A stretch of 64,000 nucleotides of DNA from Roseovarius faecimaris (GCF_009762325.1 NZ_CP034348.1:2176501-2240500), one strand, 5' to 3'; shown: positions 34,461-43,159, counted from the stretch's first letter. The notes: generated by a model from the sequence alone, not told the origin. Translations and numbers: made by a program.

Positions 34461-35344
34461 TCCGGTTCCTCCTGATAGATGCCAAGCTGATGGCGGCGTT
34501 TGTGAAATTTTTCGACCCGGTCCACGATTTCCTCGCTGGACACCGCGATGACGAAGCTCAGCAGCGTTTCCAGAAGGGCGATGGTGGATACGGAGGACGG
34601 AAAGAATTGCGGCGTGTCGGCCGAGACGACAAAGCCGTGATGCGCCTGCAGGATGATCGGGCTGGCCGGACTGTCGGAGATCGACACCACGGTCATCTCC
34701 TGTTCGCGGGCGATGCGCACCGCCTCGATCACCTCGGTGCGGAACGGGCGGCAGGTCATGGCGATCAGCACATCGCGCTCATCCGCCCAGGCGAGGTCAT
34801 CCGTGGCCACCGAGCCGGGCTTGGGGATGGCAAAGAACTGCGTCATGCCGGTCGAGGCAAGATAGGTGAAATTGCGCGCATTGGCATTATTCACACCCAC
34901 GCCCAGCACATAGACATTGCGCGAGTTCCAGATCGCTTCGGCGGCGGCCTGAAGATTGTCGGCGCTGATGCCCGCGAAGGTGTCCTCGATATTGCGGATG
35001 GCGGCATTCAGCAGGTCCGCATAAAGCCCGCCCATATCGCCGGTGCGCGAAATATCCTGAAGCCAGCGCGCGCGGTCGGGAAAATTCACGCTGCCCCGGC
35101 GGATCGCCTCGCGGAACGGCTCGCGGAAATCGTCATAGCCGTCGAATCCCACCTGCCGCGCCATGCGCACGACGGTGTTGGGTTTGACCTTCGCGGCCTC
35201 GGCAATTTCGCGCACGGTGGAAATGCCCACATCCTGAGGGTTTTCAAGCACATAGCGCGCGGCCTTCTGGGCCTCGGGCGTCAGGGCCTCCCACTCTTCG
35301 GAGAGGCGTTCCAGAACGGCTGATGATACATTTGTGTCATTCAT
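34457..35344 (-). CDS. MurR/RpiR family transcriptional regulator
   Basis: 295 residues. An N-terminal RpiR helix-turn-helix (S-T-V-R-E-I-A-E-A-A-K-V-K-P-N-T-V-V-R-M-A-R-Q-V-G-F) is followed by a SIS domain (N-S-R-N-V-Y-V-L-G-V-G near residue 138, then D-V-L-I-A-M-T) that senses a ligand. The ATG at 35344 is preferred over the 35428 frame, which would swallow the promoter of the divergent gene. As the first gene of the minus string and divergent from the dimethylglycine-dehydrogenase-like gene, it is the best candidate to control both arms. Confidence 0.85.
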   Translation of the reverse strand: MNDTNVSSAVLERLSEEWEALTPEAQKAARYVLENPQDVGISTVREIAEAAKVKPNTVVRMARQVGFDGYDDFREPFREAIRRGSVNFPDRARWLQDISRTGDMGGLYADLLNAAIRNIEDTFAGISADNLQAAAEAIWNSRNVYVLGVGVNNANARNFTYLASTGMTQFFAIPKPGSVATDDLAWADERDVLIAMTCRPFRTEVIEAVRIAREQEMTVVSISDSPASPIILQAHHGFVVSADTPQFFPSSVSTIALLETLLSFVIAVSSEEIVDRVEKFHKRRHQLGIYQEEPE

Positions 35345-35366
35345 GATTGACGACGGTACAGATGTA
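35327..35366. promoter_or_regulatory. Two TACA-N2-TGTR sites 30 bp apart in the divergent promoter
   Basis: TACATTTGTG at 35327-35336 and TACAGATGTA at 35357-35366 (within GTACAGATGTAC, a perfect 5-bp-arm palindrome at 35356-35367). The first site lies inside the start of the RpiR gene. A spacing of 30 bp is close to three helix turns, which would suit cooperative binding by one dimer pair. The intergenic space between the two starts is 73 bp. Confidence 0.5.
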
Positions 35367-35417
35367 CGAATACCCTGTCGAGAGGAAAAACGACTCACAG
35401 CCAAAAGGATTGCCCGC

Positions 35418-37874
35418 ATGTCAGACAAAAGCTTGCCCAGCCACGCCCGCGTGGTGATCGTTGGGGGTGGCGTGATGGGGGTGGGCCTTGCCTATCACCT
35501 GGCGCATGAAGGCTGGGGGGCAGAGACCGTCCTTCTGGAAAAGGCCGAGCTGACCTCTGGCTCCACCTGGCACGCAGCGGGCCAGATCACCCATTCGACC
35601 AGCTCTTTCGGCCTGGGCAAATGCGTGGATTACAATATCGGGCTCTATTCCGGGGGGCTGGAAGCCGAGACCGGTCAGGCGGTCACCTGGCATGGATGCG
35701 GGTCGTTCCGGCTGGCCTATACCGAGGACGAGATGGACTGGCTGCAGCACACGCTGTCGGTTGGCCGGTCGCTGGGCTTCAATATCGAGCTGGTCGGGCC
35801 TTCGCGGATCGCCGAGCTGCATCCTTTCTACAACCTCGACGGCGTGCTGGGCGCGCTGCACACCCCCGATGACGGCCATGTGGACCCCACCAATGTGACC
35901 ATGGCCATGGCCGCCGGGGCGCGGCAGAAAGGCGCGCGTATCATCCGCCAGTGTCGTGCCACCAACATTACCCAGGCCGAGAGTGGCGAATGGGTGGTGG
36001 AGACCCAGAAAGGCACGATCACCTGCGAACATGTGGTCAATGCGGGCGGCACCTATGCGCGGCAGATGGGCGAATGGTCGGGCCTGCAACTGCCCATGAC
36101 CTCGATGACGCACCATTACTTCGTGACCGAGCCGGTGCCGGAATTTGCCGATCTGGACAAGGAACTGCCGGTCATTCGCGATGACCGCAAGGTGTCGGGC
36201 TATATCCGGATGGAGCAAAAACGCGGCCTGATCGGGATCTACGAGAAGGAGAACCCCAACTCCGTCTGGCACGATCATTGCCCGTGGGACTACGAGAACT
36301 GGCTGTTCGACGCCGATTACGACCGGATCATGCCCTGGCTGGAAGAAAGCCTGAACCGCATGCCGATCTTTGCCGATCTGGGCATTCAGCGCGAGGTGCA
36401 TGGCGCAATCAGCCATCCGCCCGATGGCAACCCCCTGATCGGCCCTGCCCCGGGCGTGCGCAATTACTGGTGCTGCTGTGGCACGCAGATCGGCATCGGC
36501 TGGGGGCCGGGGCTGACCCGCGAACTCGCGCGGTGGATGGTGCATGGGGCGGCGGATATTTCCATGCGCGACTATGATCCGCGCCGCTTTGGCTCTTATG
36601 CCAGCAAAGACTGGCAGGTGATCAAAGCGGAGGAGGATTACTGCCTGCGCCACGAAATCCCCTTCCCGCATTTCAACCGGCTGGCCGGGCGGCCTGTCAA
36701 ACCCTCCCCTCTTTATGAGCGGCTGAAGGAAAAGGGCGCGGTCTATGAGGAAGTCTATGGCCATGAGCGCCCGCGCTGGTTTGCGCGGAACGGGCTGGAA
36801 CAGCGCGACTATTACGGGTTCAAGCGGACCGCCACGCATGACATGGTGGCGCTGGAATGCAAGGCCGTGCGCGAGGCGGTCGGGATCATGGATATCTCCG
36901 CCTTCACCAAGGTCGAGGTGACCGGCCCCGGCGCCGAGGCGCTGCTGGACCGGCTGGTGGCCAACCGGTTGCCGCAAAAAATCGGCGGCATCGCCTTGAC
37001 GCATATGCTCAACCGGCGCGGGCGGATCGAACTGGAGACCACGGTCGTCAAACTGGAGGAAGGGCGGTATTACCTTGTATGTGCTGCGTTTTTTGAGCAA
37101 CGCCTGCTGGATCACCTGGCCCAGCACAAGGGCGACGCCGACGCCGAGATCATCCTGCGTTCAAACGAATGGGCGGCAATCACACTCAATGGCCCCAAAG
37201 CGCGGGACGTGTTGGCGCAATGCACCGATGCGGACCTCTCCAATGCCGGGTTCCGCTGGCTGACCGCGCAGGAAATCACTGTAGCGGGCCACCGGCTCTG
37301 GGCCTTCCGGATGTCCTATGCGGGCGAGCTGGGATGGGAATTCCACATGCCGCGTGAGGCGGCGCTTGATGTATACAACGCCCTCTGGGACGCAGGCGTG
37401 GCCCACGGGATCACCGATTACGGCAGCTTTGCCATGAACGCGCTTCGCATGGAGAAGATGTTCAAGGGCGCTGGTGAGCTGACCAATGAGGTGACGCTGG
37501 CCGAGGCCGATGTGCTGCGCTTTGCACGGACCGACAAGGACTATCTGGGCAAGGCGCACACGCTTAACGCTGACACCCTGCCTTGGGTCTGCGCCTATCT
37601 GGAGATCGAGCCGGATGGTGTTGAGGATGGCCATGGCGGCGAGGCGGTGCTGGTGGAGGGACAGGTCGTCGGCTCAACCGCCTCGGTGGCCTTCGGACAC
37701 ACGGTGGGCAAGATTCTGGCCTTTGCATACATCAAACCGCATGCCAACGTTGCCGGGCAAGAGGTCGAGGTGATCATCGCGGGCAAACCGCGCAGGGGTC
37801 GCATCCTGGATGCCCCCGTCTATGACCCCGAAAGCCTGCTGCCACGTGCCGATGCGATGGAGGTCTTTGCATGA
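35418..37874 (+). CDS. Dimethylglycine/sarcosine dehydrogenase-like flavoprotein
   Basis: 818 residues: an N-terminal FAD oxidoreductase (V-V-I-V-G-G-G-V-M-G-V-G-L-A near residue 12) and a C-terminal GcvT aminomethyl-transfer domain from about 430 (G-I-M-D-I-S-A-F-T-K-V-E-V-T-G, then R-M-S-Y-A-G-E-L-G-W-E). His52 in S-G-S-T-W-H-A-A-G-Q is the residue that links FAD covalently in dimethylglycine dehydrogenase. It should oxidise an N-methyl amine and pass the one-carbon unit to tetrahydrofolate. AAGGA precedes the ATG at 35418. It heads the plus-strand operon, its stop overlapping the next start by 4 bp. Confidence 0.88.
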   Translation: MSDKSLPSHARVVIVGGGVMGVGLAYHLAHEGWGAETVLLEKAELTSGSTWHAAGQITHSTSSFGLGKCVDYNIGLYSGGLEAETGQAVTWHGCGSFRLAYTEDEMDWLQHTLSVGRSLGFNIELVGPSRIAELHPFYNLDGVLGALHTPDDGHVDPTNVTMAMAAGARQKGARIIRQCRATNITQAESGEWVVETQKGTITCEHVVNAGGTYARQMGEWSGLQLPMTSMTHHYFVTEPVPEFADLDKELPVIRDDRKVSGYIRMEQKRGLIGIYEKENPNSVWHDHCPWDYENWLFDADYDRIMPWLEESLNRMPIFADLGIQREVHGAISHPPDGNPLIGPAPGVRNYWCCCGTQIGIGWGPGLTRELARWMVHGAADISMRDYDPRRFGSYASKDWQVIKAEEDYCLRHEIPFPHFNRLAGRPVKPSPLYERLKEKGAVYEEVYGHERPRWFARNGLEQRDYYGFKRTATHDMVALECKAVREAVGIMDISAFTKVEVTGPGAEALLDRLVANRLPQKIGGIALTHMLNRRGRIELETTVVKLEEGRYYLVCAAFFEQRLLDHLAQHKGDADAEIILRSNEWAAITLNGPKARDVLAQCTDADLSNAGFRWLTAQEITVAGHRLWAFRMSYAGELGWEFHMPREAALDVYNALWDAGVAHGITDYGSFAMNALRMEKMFKGAGELTNEVTLAEADVLRFARTDKDYLGKAHTLNADTLPWVCAYLEIEPDGVEDGHGGEAVLVEGQVVGSTASVAFGHTVGKILAFAYIKPHANVAGQEVEVIIAGKPRRGRILDAPVYDPESLLPRADAMEVFA

Positions 37875-38956
37875 CGGATCTGCCCCAAACAATGCGCGCC
37901 ATGGTGCTGACCGGGCATGGCGGCCTGGACAAATACGAATGGCACGAGGATTGGCCCACACCCACCCCCGGCCCGGATGACGTGGTGATCAGGGTCGGCG
38001 CCTGCGGGATGAACAACACCGATGTGAATACCCGCTCGGGCTGGTATTCCAAGGCGGTGGACGAGGCCACCACCGGCGGCGCCTATGGCGAGATCAACGA
38101 TGACGATCCCACCTGGGGCGGTGCGCCGCTGACCTTCCCACGCATTCAGGGCGCCGATGCGGTGGGCCGGGTTGTGGCCGTTGGGGCAAATGCCGATCAG
38201 GCGCTGATCGGCAAGCGGGTGATGGTGGATGGCTGGCTGCGCGACTGGTCGGACCCCGGCAACATGGACAAGACCGGATATTTCGGCTCGGAAAAGGATG
38301 GTGGTTATGCCGAATACACGATGGCCGACCGGCGCGATGTGGCGGTGGTGGAGAGCGATCTGAGCGATGCCGAGCTGGCCACCTTCCAGTGCAGCTATAC
38401 CACCGCCGAAGGCATGCTGGCGCGGGCAAAGGTCGTGGCGGGCGACACGGTGCTGATCCCCGGTGCCTCGGGCGGTGTGGGCGGCGCGCTGATCCAGCTG
38501 GCCAAGCGGCGCGGCGCACGGGTGATCGCCATGGCATCCGAGGCCAAGCATGCTGATGTGGCCCGGTGCGGTCCCGATGTGATCCTGCCGCGCAGCCCGC
38601 ACAATCTGCGCGCCGCCCTGGGCGATGAAAAGATCACCGTGGTCGCCGATATCGTCGGCGGGCCAATGTGGCCGCAACTGATCGATGTGCTGGAGCGCGG
38701 CGGGCGCTATACCTGCTCGGGGGCGATCGCCGGCCCGATGGTCGAGCTTGACCTGCGGACGTTTTACCTGCGCGATCTGACCTTCACCGGCTCCACCATC
38801 CTCCCGCAGCATGTCTTTCACGACGTCGTTGGCTATATCGAGGCGGGCGAGATCAAACCGATGCTGGCCGCCACCTATCCGCTGGCCGAGCTGCGCGAGG
38901 CGCAGGCGGCCTTCATCGAGAAACGCCACACCGGCAATATCGTGGTGATCCCATGA
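37871..38956 (+). CDS. Medium-chain dehydrogenase/reductase family protein
   Basis: 361 residues. A GroES-like half is followed by a Rossmann half (V-L-I-P-G-A-S-G-G-V-G-G-A-L-I-Q, near residue 196). At the catalytic zinc position the usual C-G-x-C-x-x-D reads A-C-G-M-N-N-T-D, so the Zn Cys is missing and it is probably a zinc-free reductase. It is not close to the acrylyl-CoA reductase AcuI by eye. It overlaps both neighbours in ATGA, directly before dddQ1. An alcohol/aldehyde or enone product of the pathway is a possible substrate. Confidence 0.8.
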   Translation: MTDLPQTMRAMVLTGHGGLDKYEWHEDWPTPTPGPDDVVIRVGACGMNNTDVNTRSGWYSKAVDEATTGGAYGEINDDDPTWGGAPLTFPRIQGADAVGRVVAVGANADQALIGKRVMVDGWLRDWSDPGNMDKTGYFGSEKDGGYAEYTMADRRDVAVVESDLSDAELATFQCSYTTAEGMLARAKVVAGDTVLIPGASGGVGGALIQLAKRRGARVIAMASEAKHADVARCGPDVILPRSPHNLRAALGDEKITVVADIVGGPMWPQLIDVLERGGRYTCSGAIAGPMVELDLRTFYLRDLTFTGSTILPQHVFHDVVGYIEAGEIKPMLAATYPLAELREAQAAFIEKRHTGNIVVIP

Positions 38957-39552
38957 TGGACGCGCGCTGGACCACCCTTCTGGAGGCCGCCCGCGCCGCC
39001 CATGCCGCCGTGCCCGCCTTGCAGGATTTCTGCCCCTTCCCAGAGCCTCTGAGGGAACAGGCCGTCACCGCGCATCATGACCCGCTTTGCGATGCGATGG
39101 CGGCGGATGCGGATCTGACCACCGAGGCGTTTGCCGGTTTCCGCGATGCGCTGATCGCCGCAGGCCCGCTGGCGCAATGGCGCGAAACCTATCGCCACAC
39201 GTCCATTGGCGCGGTGCTGCATGCGCATTTCGGCACATATGAGTTTCTTGGCCATGACGCGCCTTTCGGCACCGATACGATGCGCGGCTTCATGGTGTAT
39301 CAGCGCCCGGGCTATCATTACCCGATGCATCATCACCCGGCGGAAGAGCTTTATCTGGTCCTTGCCGGCGAGGCGGAGTTTCATGTGGAGGGCGAAGGCA
39401 GCCGCGTGCTGCGCCCCGGTGAGAGCCAGTTTCACCTCACCAATCAGCCGCATGCGCTGACCACCCATGACCAGCCCGTACTGGCCTATGTGCTCTGGCG
39501 CGGAGACCTTATGACAAAGCCCGTTTTCACCTATCCGGAGGCGCTCGGATGA
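38953..39552 (+). CDS. dddQ: DddQ-type cupin DMSP lyase, first copy
   Basis: 199 residues, the DddQ length. The C-terminal cupin has Tyr123, His126, His128, Glu132, Tyr134 and His167 (in Y-P-M-H-H-H-P-A-E-E-L-Y and N-Q-P-H). Their spacing is the same as Tyr120, His123, His125, Glu129 and Tyr131 in the DddQ structure from Ruegeria lacuscaerulensis, with His163 shifted by one. DddQ cleaves dimethylsulfoniopropionate to dimethyl sulfide and acrylate. Start ATG at 38953 overlaps the previous stop. A paralogue follows directly. Activity on DMSP is predicted, and promiscuous cupin activity on related compounds is possible. Confidence 0.82.
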   Translation: MMDARWTTLLEAARAAHAAVPALQDFCPFPEPLREQAVTAHHDPLCDAMAADADLTTEAFAGFRDALIAAGPLAQWRETYRHTSIGAVLHAHFGTYEFLGHDAPFGTDTMRGFMVYQRPGYHYPMHHHPAEELYLVLAGEAEFHVEGEGSRVLRPGESQFHLTNQPHALTTHDQPVLAYVLWRGDLMTKPVFTYPEALG

Positions 39553-40148
39553 ACGCACGCAGCCGCCTGGCGGCGGCCCTCGATGCGGCCCGCGACTGGC
39601 ATGCCAACCTGCCGGAGGCGCGCGCCTTCTGCGACTGGCCGGATGATCTGGTCTGGGCCGACCTGCCCCCGCACCCCCTGCCCTCGGCCGCGCATGTCCT
39701 GAGCAATCCCGGCGCGTCCGGGGCGGGGTCCGATGCGCTGTTGCAGGCGCTTCAGGCCGTGGTCGGGGATGTGGAATGGCGGCACACCTATACCGCCGAG
39801 GAGGTCGGTCAGACCTTCCTCGATCATTTCTGCTGGTGTGAACTGGCGGGGCCGGAGGGGCATTTCCTGACGGATAAGGCGCGCATCACCGTGGGCTATT
39901 GGGGGCCGGGGCTTTTCTATCCGCGCCACCAGCACCAGCCCGAGGAGCTCTATACGATCGTGTCGGGCCGCGCGCTCTTTCATGCGGATGGAGAGGCGGA
40001 TATCTGGCTGGCCCCGGGTGAGACCCGGCTGCACCTGTCCAATCAGCCGCATGCAATGACCACCGAGGCCGATCCGGTGCTGACCCTCGTATTCTGGCGC
40101 GGGGACGGTCTGGCCGACCCGCCCGCCATCACGCCCGGAGCGGGCTGA
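39549..40148 (+). CDS. dddQ: DddQ-type cupin DMSP lyase, second copy
   Basis: 199 residues, diverged from the first copy yet with the same metal and catalytic set: Tyr124, His127, His129, Glu133, Tyr135 and His168 (Y-P-R-H-Q-H-Q-P-E-E-L-Y and S-N-Q-P-H). The N-terminal helical half shares little sequence with copy one. A 4-bp overlap links it to dddQ1, and its stop shares a base with the next start (TGATG). Tandem dddQ genes are known from Roseovarius nubinhibens (recalled). The two may differ in substrate or affinity. Confidence 0.8.
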   Translation: MNARSRLAAALDAARDWHANLPEARAFCDWPDDLVWADLPPHPLPSAAHVLSNPGASGAGSDALLQALQAVVGDVEWRHTYTAEEVGQTFLDHFCWCELAGPEGHFLTDKARITVGYWGPGLFYPRHQHQPEELYTIVSGRALFHADGEADIWLAPGETRLHLSNQPHAMTTEADPVLTLVFWRGDGLADPPAITPGAG

Positions 40149-41272
40149 TGCAGATCGCACGGATCGAGGTTTATCAGGCAGACCTGCCGGTGAAGGGCGG
40201 GGTGTACCGGCTGTCCGGGGGGCGCGAATACCGCAGCTATGACGCGACATTCGTGAAAATGACCACGGCCTGCGGCCTGACCGGCTGGGGGGAATCCACA
40301 CCATTCGGGGCCACCTATGTGGCAGCCCACGCACCCGGCACACGAGCAGGCATCGCCGTGCTTGCCCCTGCCCTGCTGGGCCACGACCCGCGCCATCACG
40401 ACCGCAACTGGGAGCGGATGCAGGCCACCCTCACCGGCCACCGCAATGCCCGCTGTGCGCTGGATGTCGCCATGTGGGACATTGCCGCGCAGGCCGCGGG
40501 CCAGCCCCTGCACGGGATCACCGGCGGGGCGACATCGGGGCCTGTGCCGCTGATCTCATCCATCGGCGGGGACACGCCCGACGCGATGCGCGCCAAGGTC
40601 GCCGCCCACCGCGCCCAGGGGTTCATGGGCCATTCCATCAAGATCGGCGCGGCTGAGGCCGACGGCGGCCCGGCGCTCGACGCCGAGCGCATCGCCGCCT
40701 GCCTGGCCGACCGTCAGCCCGGCGAATGGTATCTGGCCGACGCCAATAACGGGCTTTCGCCCGAACATGCGCTGCGCATGCTGGCGCTCTTGCCCGCGGG
40801 ACTGGATGTCGTGCTCGAGGCCCCTTGCGCCAGCTGGCGCGAAACCGAAACGGTGCGCGCCCGCTGCCCGGTGCCGATCCTGCTTGATGAACTGATCCAG
40901 TCCGAGGCCGATCTTGTTCACGCAATCCGCCATGATCTCTGCGATGGTGTCGGCCTGAAACTCAGCAAACAAGGCGGGATCACCCCGATGCTGCGCCAGC
41001 GCATGCTTGCGGCCTCGGCGGGCATGGTGATGAGCATCCAGGACACGGTCGGCTCGGAAATCAGCTTTGCTGCGATCCTGCACTTTGCCCAATCCACCCC
41101 GCGCCCCTTGCTGCGCTGCGCGCTCGACACACGGGCCATGGTCGATGTCAGCATCGCCGCCTTCGATGCACCGGTCATCGGCGGAGGCTCCACCGCCCCC
41201 GTCACACCCGGCCTTGGCGTCACCCCGGACCCGTCCCGGCTGGGCGATCCTGTCGCTGAATATGCGCTCTGA
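40148..41272 (+). CDS. Mandelate racemase/muconate lactonizing enzyme family protein, paralogue 1
   Basis: 374 residues of the enolase superfamily. Metal ligands Asp198 (A-D-A-N-N-G), Glu224 (L-E-A-P-C) and Asp247 (L-L-D-E-L-I) are visible. Acid/base lysines are Lys165 on the second strand (S-I-K, so the first Lys of the KxK motif is Ser) and Lys271 (L-K-L-S-K-Q-G-G) on the sixth. Closest known functions are hydroxyproline-betaine 2-epimerase (HpbD) and cis-3-hydroxyproline dehydratase, which also sit in roseobacter betaine clusters. The exact reaction is inferred. Translation is coupled to dddQ2. Confidence 0.82.
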   Translation: MQIARIEVYQADLPVKGGVYRLSGGREYRSYDATFVKMTTACGLTGWGESTPFGATYVAAHAPGTRAGIAVLAPALLGHDPRHHDRNWERMQATLTGHRNARCALDVAMWDIAAQAAGQPLHGITGGATSGPVPLISSIGGDTPDAMRAKVAAHRAQGFMGHSIKIGAAEADGGPALDAERIAACLADRQPGEWYLADANNGLSPEHALRMLALLPAGLDVVLEAPCASWRETETVRARCPVPILLDELIQSEADLVHAIRHDLCDGVGLKLSKQGGITPMLRQRMLAASAGMVMSIQDTVGSEISFAAILHFAQSTPRPLLRCALDTRAMVDVSIAAFDAPVIGGGSTAPVTPGLGVTPDPSRLGDPVAEYAL

Positions 41273-41320
41273 TGCGTCGTCCTGGCCCAAAATACCCGGT
41301 CCCGGCCGCCCCAACCGCCA

Positions 41321-41515
41321 ATGCGGATGCCAATATACGGCACGCTGACCGATGGCGCGCCGATGAACAAGCTGGCTCTGCACCAGCCGCGATCTGGATT
41401 TCTTCCTCCCGCCCGGAGAGCAAAGCTTACCCCCACCGACACACCCGGGCTGGGTGTGGTCCCCGATTTCGAAAGCCTCGGCGCCCCTGTCGCAACCTAT
41501 GGAGAGAGCCCATGA
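41321..41515 (+). pseudogene. C-terminal remnant of a further enolase-superfamily gene
   Basis: This frame ends T-P-G-L-G-V-V-P-D-F-E-S-L-G-A-P-V-A-T-Y-G, matching the C-termini of paralogue 1 (P-G-L-G-V-T-P-D) and paralogue 2 (P-G-L-G-V-V-P-D-S-D-T-L-G-D-P-V-A). The barrel and catalytic residues are gone; the sequence before about 41425 has no recognisable homology. The stop still overlaps the start of the small cupin in ATGA, as an intact operon gene would. So a fourth enolase gene was deleted, leaving its coupling end. It probably encodes nothing functional. Confidence 0.65.
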
Positions 41516-41796
41516 CAATGACCTGCACCGCCACCCAGATGATCGACGATGCCCGCACCCGCGTCACCCGTTTCGACTTTGCCCCGGGGCAACAGACCGG
41601 CTGGCACCGGCACGAATATGACTACGTGATCACCGCGCTCACCGATTGCCACATGCGGCTGGAACTGCCCGGCGGTGAGATCAACGAGGTCACCGTACCC
41701 GCGGGCACCGCCTATCGCCGCGCCGAAGGGGTGGAGCATAATGTCATCAACGCAGGTGACGCGCCCATGGCCTTTGTCGAAGTGGAACTGAAATGA
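41512..41796 (+). CDS. Small single-domain cupin
   Basis: 94 residues forming one cupin: W-H-R-H-E-Y-D-Y-V near residue 31 (metal-binding H-x-H...) and G-V-E-H-N-V-I-N-A-G near 73. GAGAGAG lies upstream of the ATG at 41512, which overlaps the enolase remnant. Length suggests a mini-cupin of unknown function, not a DMSP lyase (the Y-x-x-HxH-x3-E-x-Y set is not complete). It may bind a metal and a small acid from the pathway. Confidence 0.75.
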   Translation: MTMTCTATQMIDDARTRVTRFDFAPGQQTGWHRHEYDYVITALTDCHMRLELPGGEINEVTVPAGTAYRRAEGVEHNVINAGDAPMAFVEVELK

Positions 41797-41850
41797 CTTT
41801 CATTGTTCCAAAAATACTCAAAAAACGCGGCCCGCAGGGCCGCCCCCGGG
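41797..41850. repeat. Intergenic repeat-like element with GC-rich hairpin
   Basis: CATTGTTCCAAAAATACTC followed by a perfect hairpin GCGGCCC-GCA-GGGCCGC (41827-41843). The pairing of this AT-rich phrase with a GC hairpin recalls short sequences repeated at many gene ends in roseobacters (from memory). It could also act as a weak attenuator in the 94-bp space before the next enolase. Confidence 0.4.
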
Positions 41851-41890
41851 CGATGCCGCAGGCAGCGCAATCCCTCTTCCGGCGCGCGCG

Positions 41891-43000
41891 ATGAAAATCA
41901 CCCGCATCACCCTCTGGCAGCTCGACCTGCCCCTGACCGAGCCCTATTGGCTCTCCGGTGGACGCCTCAGATTCGAGCGTCTCGACAGCACCTTCGTGCG
42001 CCTCGACACCGATGCCGGGCTCAGCGGCTGGGGCGAAGGCTGTCCCTGGGGGCACACCTATCTGCCCGCGCACGGGCCGGGGGTGCGGGCGGGCATCGCC
42101 ACGCTGGCTCCGGCGCTTCTCGGGCAGGATCCGCGCAGCCTTGAGCACATCAACCGACTGATGGATGTGGCCCTGCCCGGCCACCCTTACGCCAAGTCGC
42201 CGCTCGACATGGCCTGCTGGGATATTCTCGGGCAAGCCACCGGGCTGCCCCTCTGGCAGCTCTTCGGCGGGGCCGAGGCCACGGCAGTGCCGGTCAATTC
42301 CTCAATATCTACAGGCACGCCCGATGAGATGCTGGCGCTGATCCGCCGGGCGGCCGACAAGGGCTATCGCGTGCATTCCGCCAAGGTGGGCGGCAGCGAT
42401 CCGGCCCTCGATATCGCGCGGATCGAGGCGATCTCGGCCGGTCTGCCCGAGGGCCATCGCGTGACCTTCGATGTCAACCGCGCCTGGCAACCCGCCACCG
42501 CCATCGAGGTGCTCAACTCGGTGCGCGCCCGTGACTGGGTGGAACAACCCTGCGAGACCCTGGACCAATGCGCCCATGTGGCGGCCCGCGTGGCCAACCC
42601 GATCATGCTGGATGAATGCCTGCACATGATGCAGGACCACCTTGACGCCTGGAAACGCGGGGCCTGCGAAGGGGTCAAGGTCAAGCCCAACCGGCTGGGC
42701 GGACTGACCCGCGCGCGGCAGGTGCGCGATTTAGGCGTCAGCGTCGGATGGCAGATGCATATCGAGGATGTGGGCGGCACCGCGCTGGCCGATACGGCGG
42801 CCATTCACCTCGCCGCCTCCACGCCCGAGGCCAACCGGCTGGCCTCCTGGCTCTGCCATTATCACCTGAGCATCGACCCGGCTCCGGGGCAAGGCGCGCG
42901 CAATGCCCAGGGCTATGCGACCCCCCCTTCTGTGCCTGGCCTGGGGGTTGTGCCGGACAGTGACACTCTGGGCGATCCTGTCGCAATCTTTGAAAGTTAA
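41891..43000 (+). CDS. Mandelate racemase/muconate lactonizing enzyme family protein, paralogue 2
   Basis: 369 residues. Asp194 (F-D-V-N-R), Glu218 (V-E-Q-P-C) and Asp241 (L-D-E-C) bind Mg; Lys165 (S-A-K-V-G) and Lys263 or Lys265 (V-K-V-K-P-N-R-L-G-G) are the acid/base lysines. C-W-H-Y-H-L-type and G-Q-G-A-R-N segments near the end resemble cis-3-hydroxy-L-proline dehydratase and HpbD relatives. It is separated from the cupin by a repeat-like 94-bp space. It likely epimerises or dehydrates an amino-acid betaine intermediate. Confidence 0.82.
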   Translation: MKITRITLWQLDLPLTEPYWLSGGRLRFERLDSTFVRLDTDAGLSGWGEGCPWGHTYLPAHGPGVRAGIATLAPALLGQDPRSLEHINRLMDVALPGHPYAKSPLDMACWDILGQATGLPLWQLFGGAEATAVPVNSSISTGTPDEMLALIRRAADKGYRVHSAKVGGSDPALDIARIEAISAGLPEGHRVTFDVNRAWQPATAIEVLNSVRARDWVEQPCETLDQCAHVAARVANPIMLDECLHMMQDHLDAWKRGACEGVKVKPNRLGGLTRARQVRDLGVSVGWQMHIEDVGGTALADTAAIHLAASTPEANRLASWLCHYHLSIDPAPGQGARNAQGYATPPSVPGLGVVPDSDTLGDPVAIFES

Positions 43001-43159
43001 AGCCATGCCATCAGAGAGTTGTCCACACAATGTCCGGCAAGCGGTTCCAAGGCGGCAGAGCCGCAGGGTCCATGCCGACAATTGCATGCCCTTCTGCCGG
43101 ATCTGGGGTGAGTGCGCCGCGCCACCCCGTTGTTTCCCCAACCCTGATGGATCTCAAGG

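Noticed and set aside
35421..37127. 568-codon minus-strand open frame
   Set aside because: Antisense to the dimethylglycine-dehydrogenase-like gene, with the typical composition of an antisense shadow and no ribosome site.
37871..38956. AcuI (acrylyl-CoA reductase) as identity of the MDR gene next to dddQ
   Set aside because: Attractive by context, but the N-terminus and length (361 aa) do not look like AcuI.
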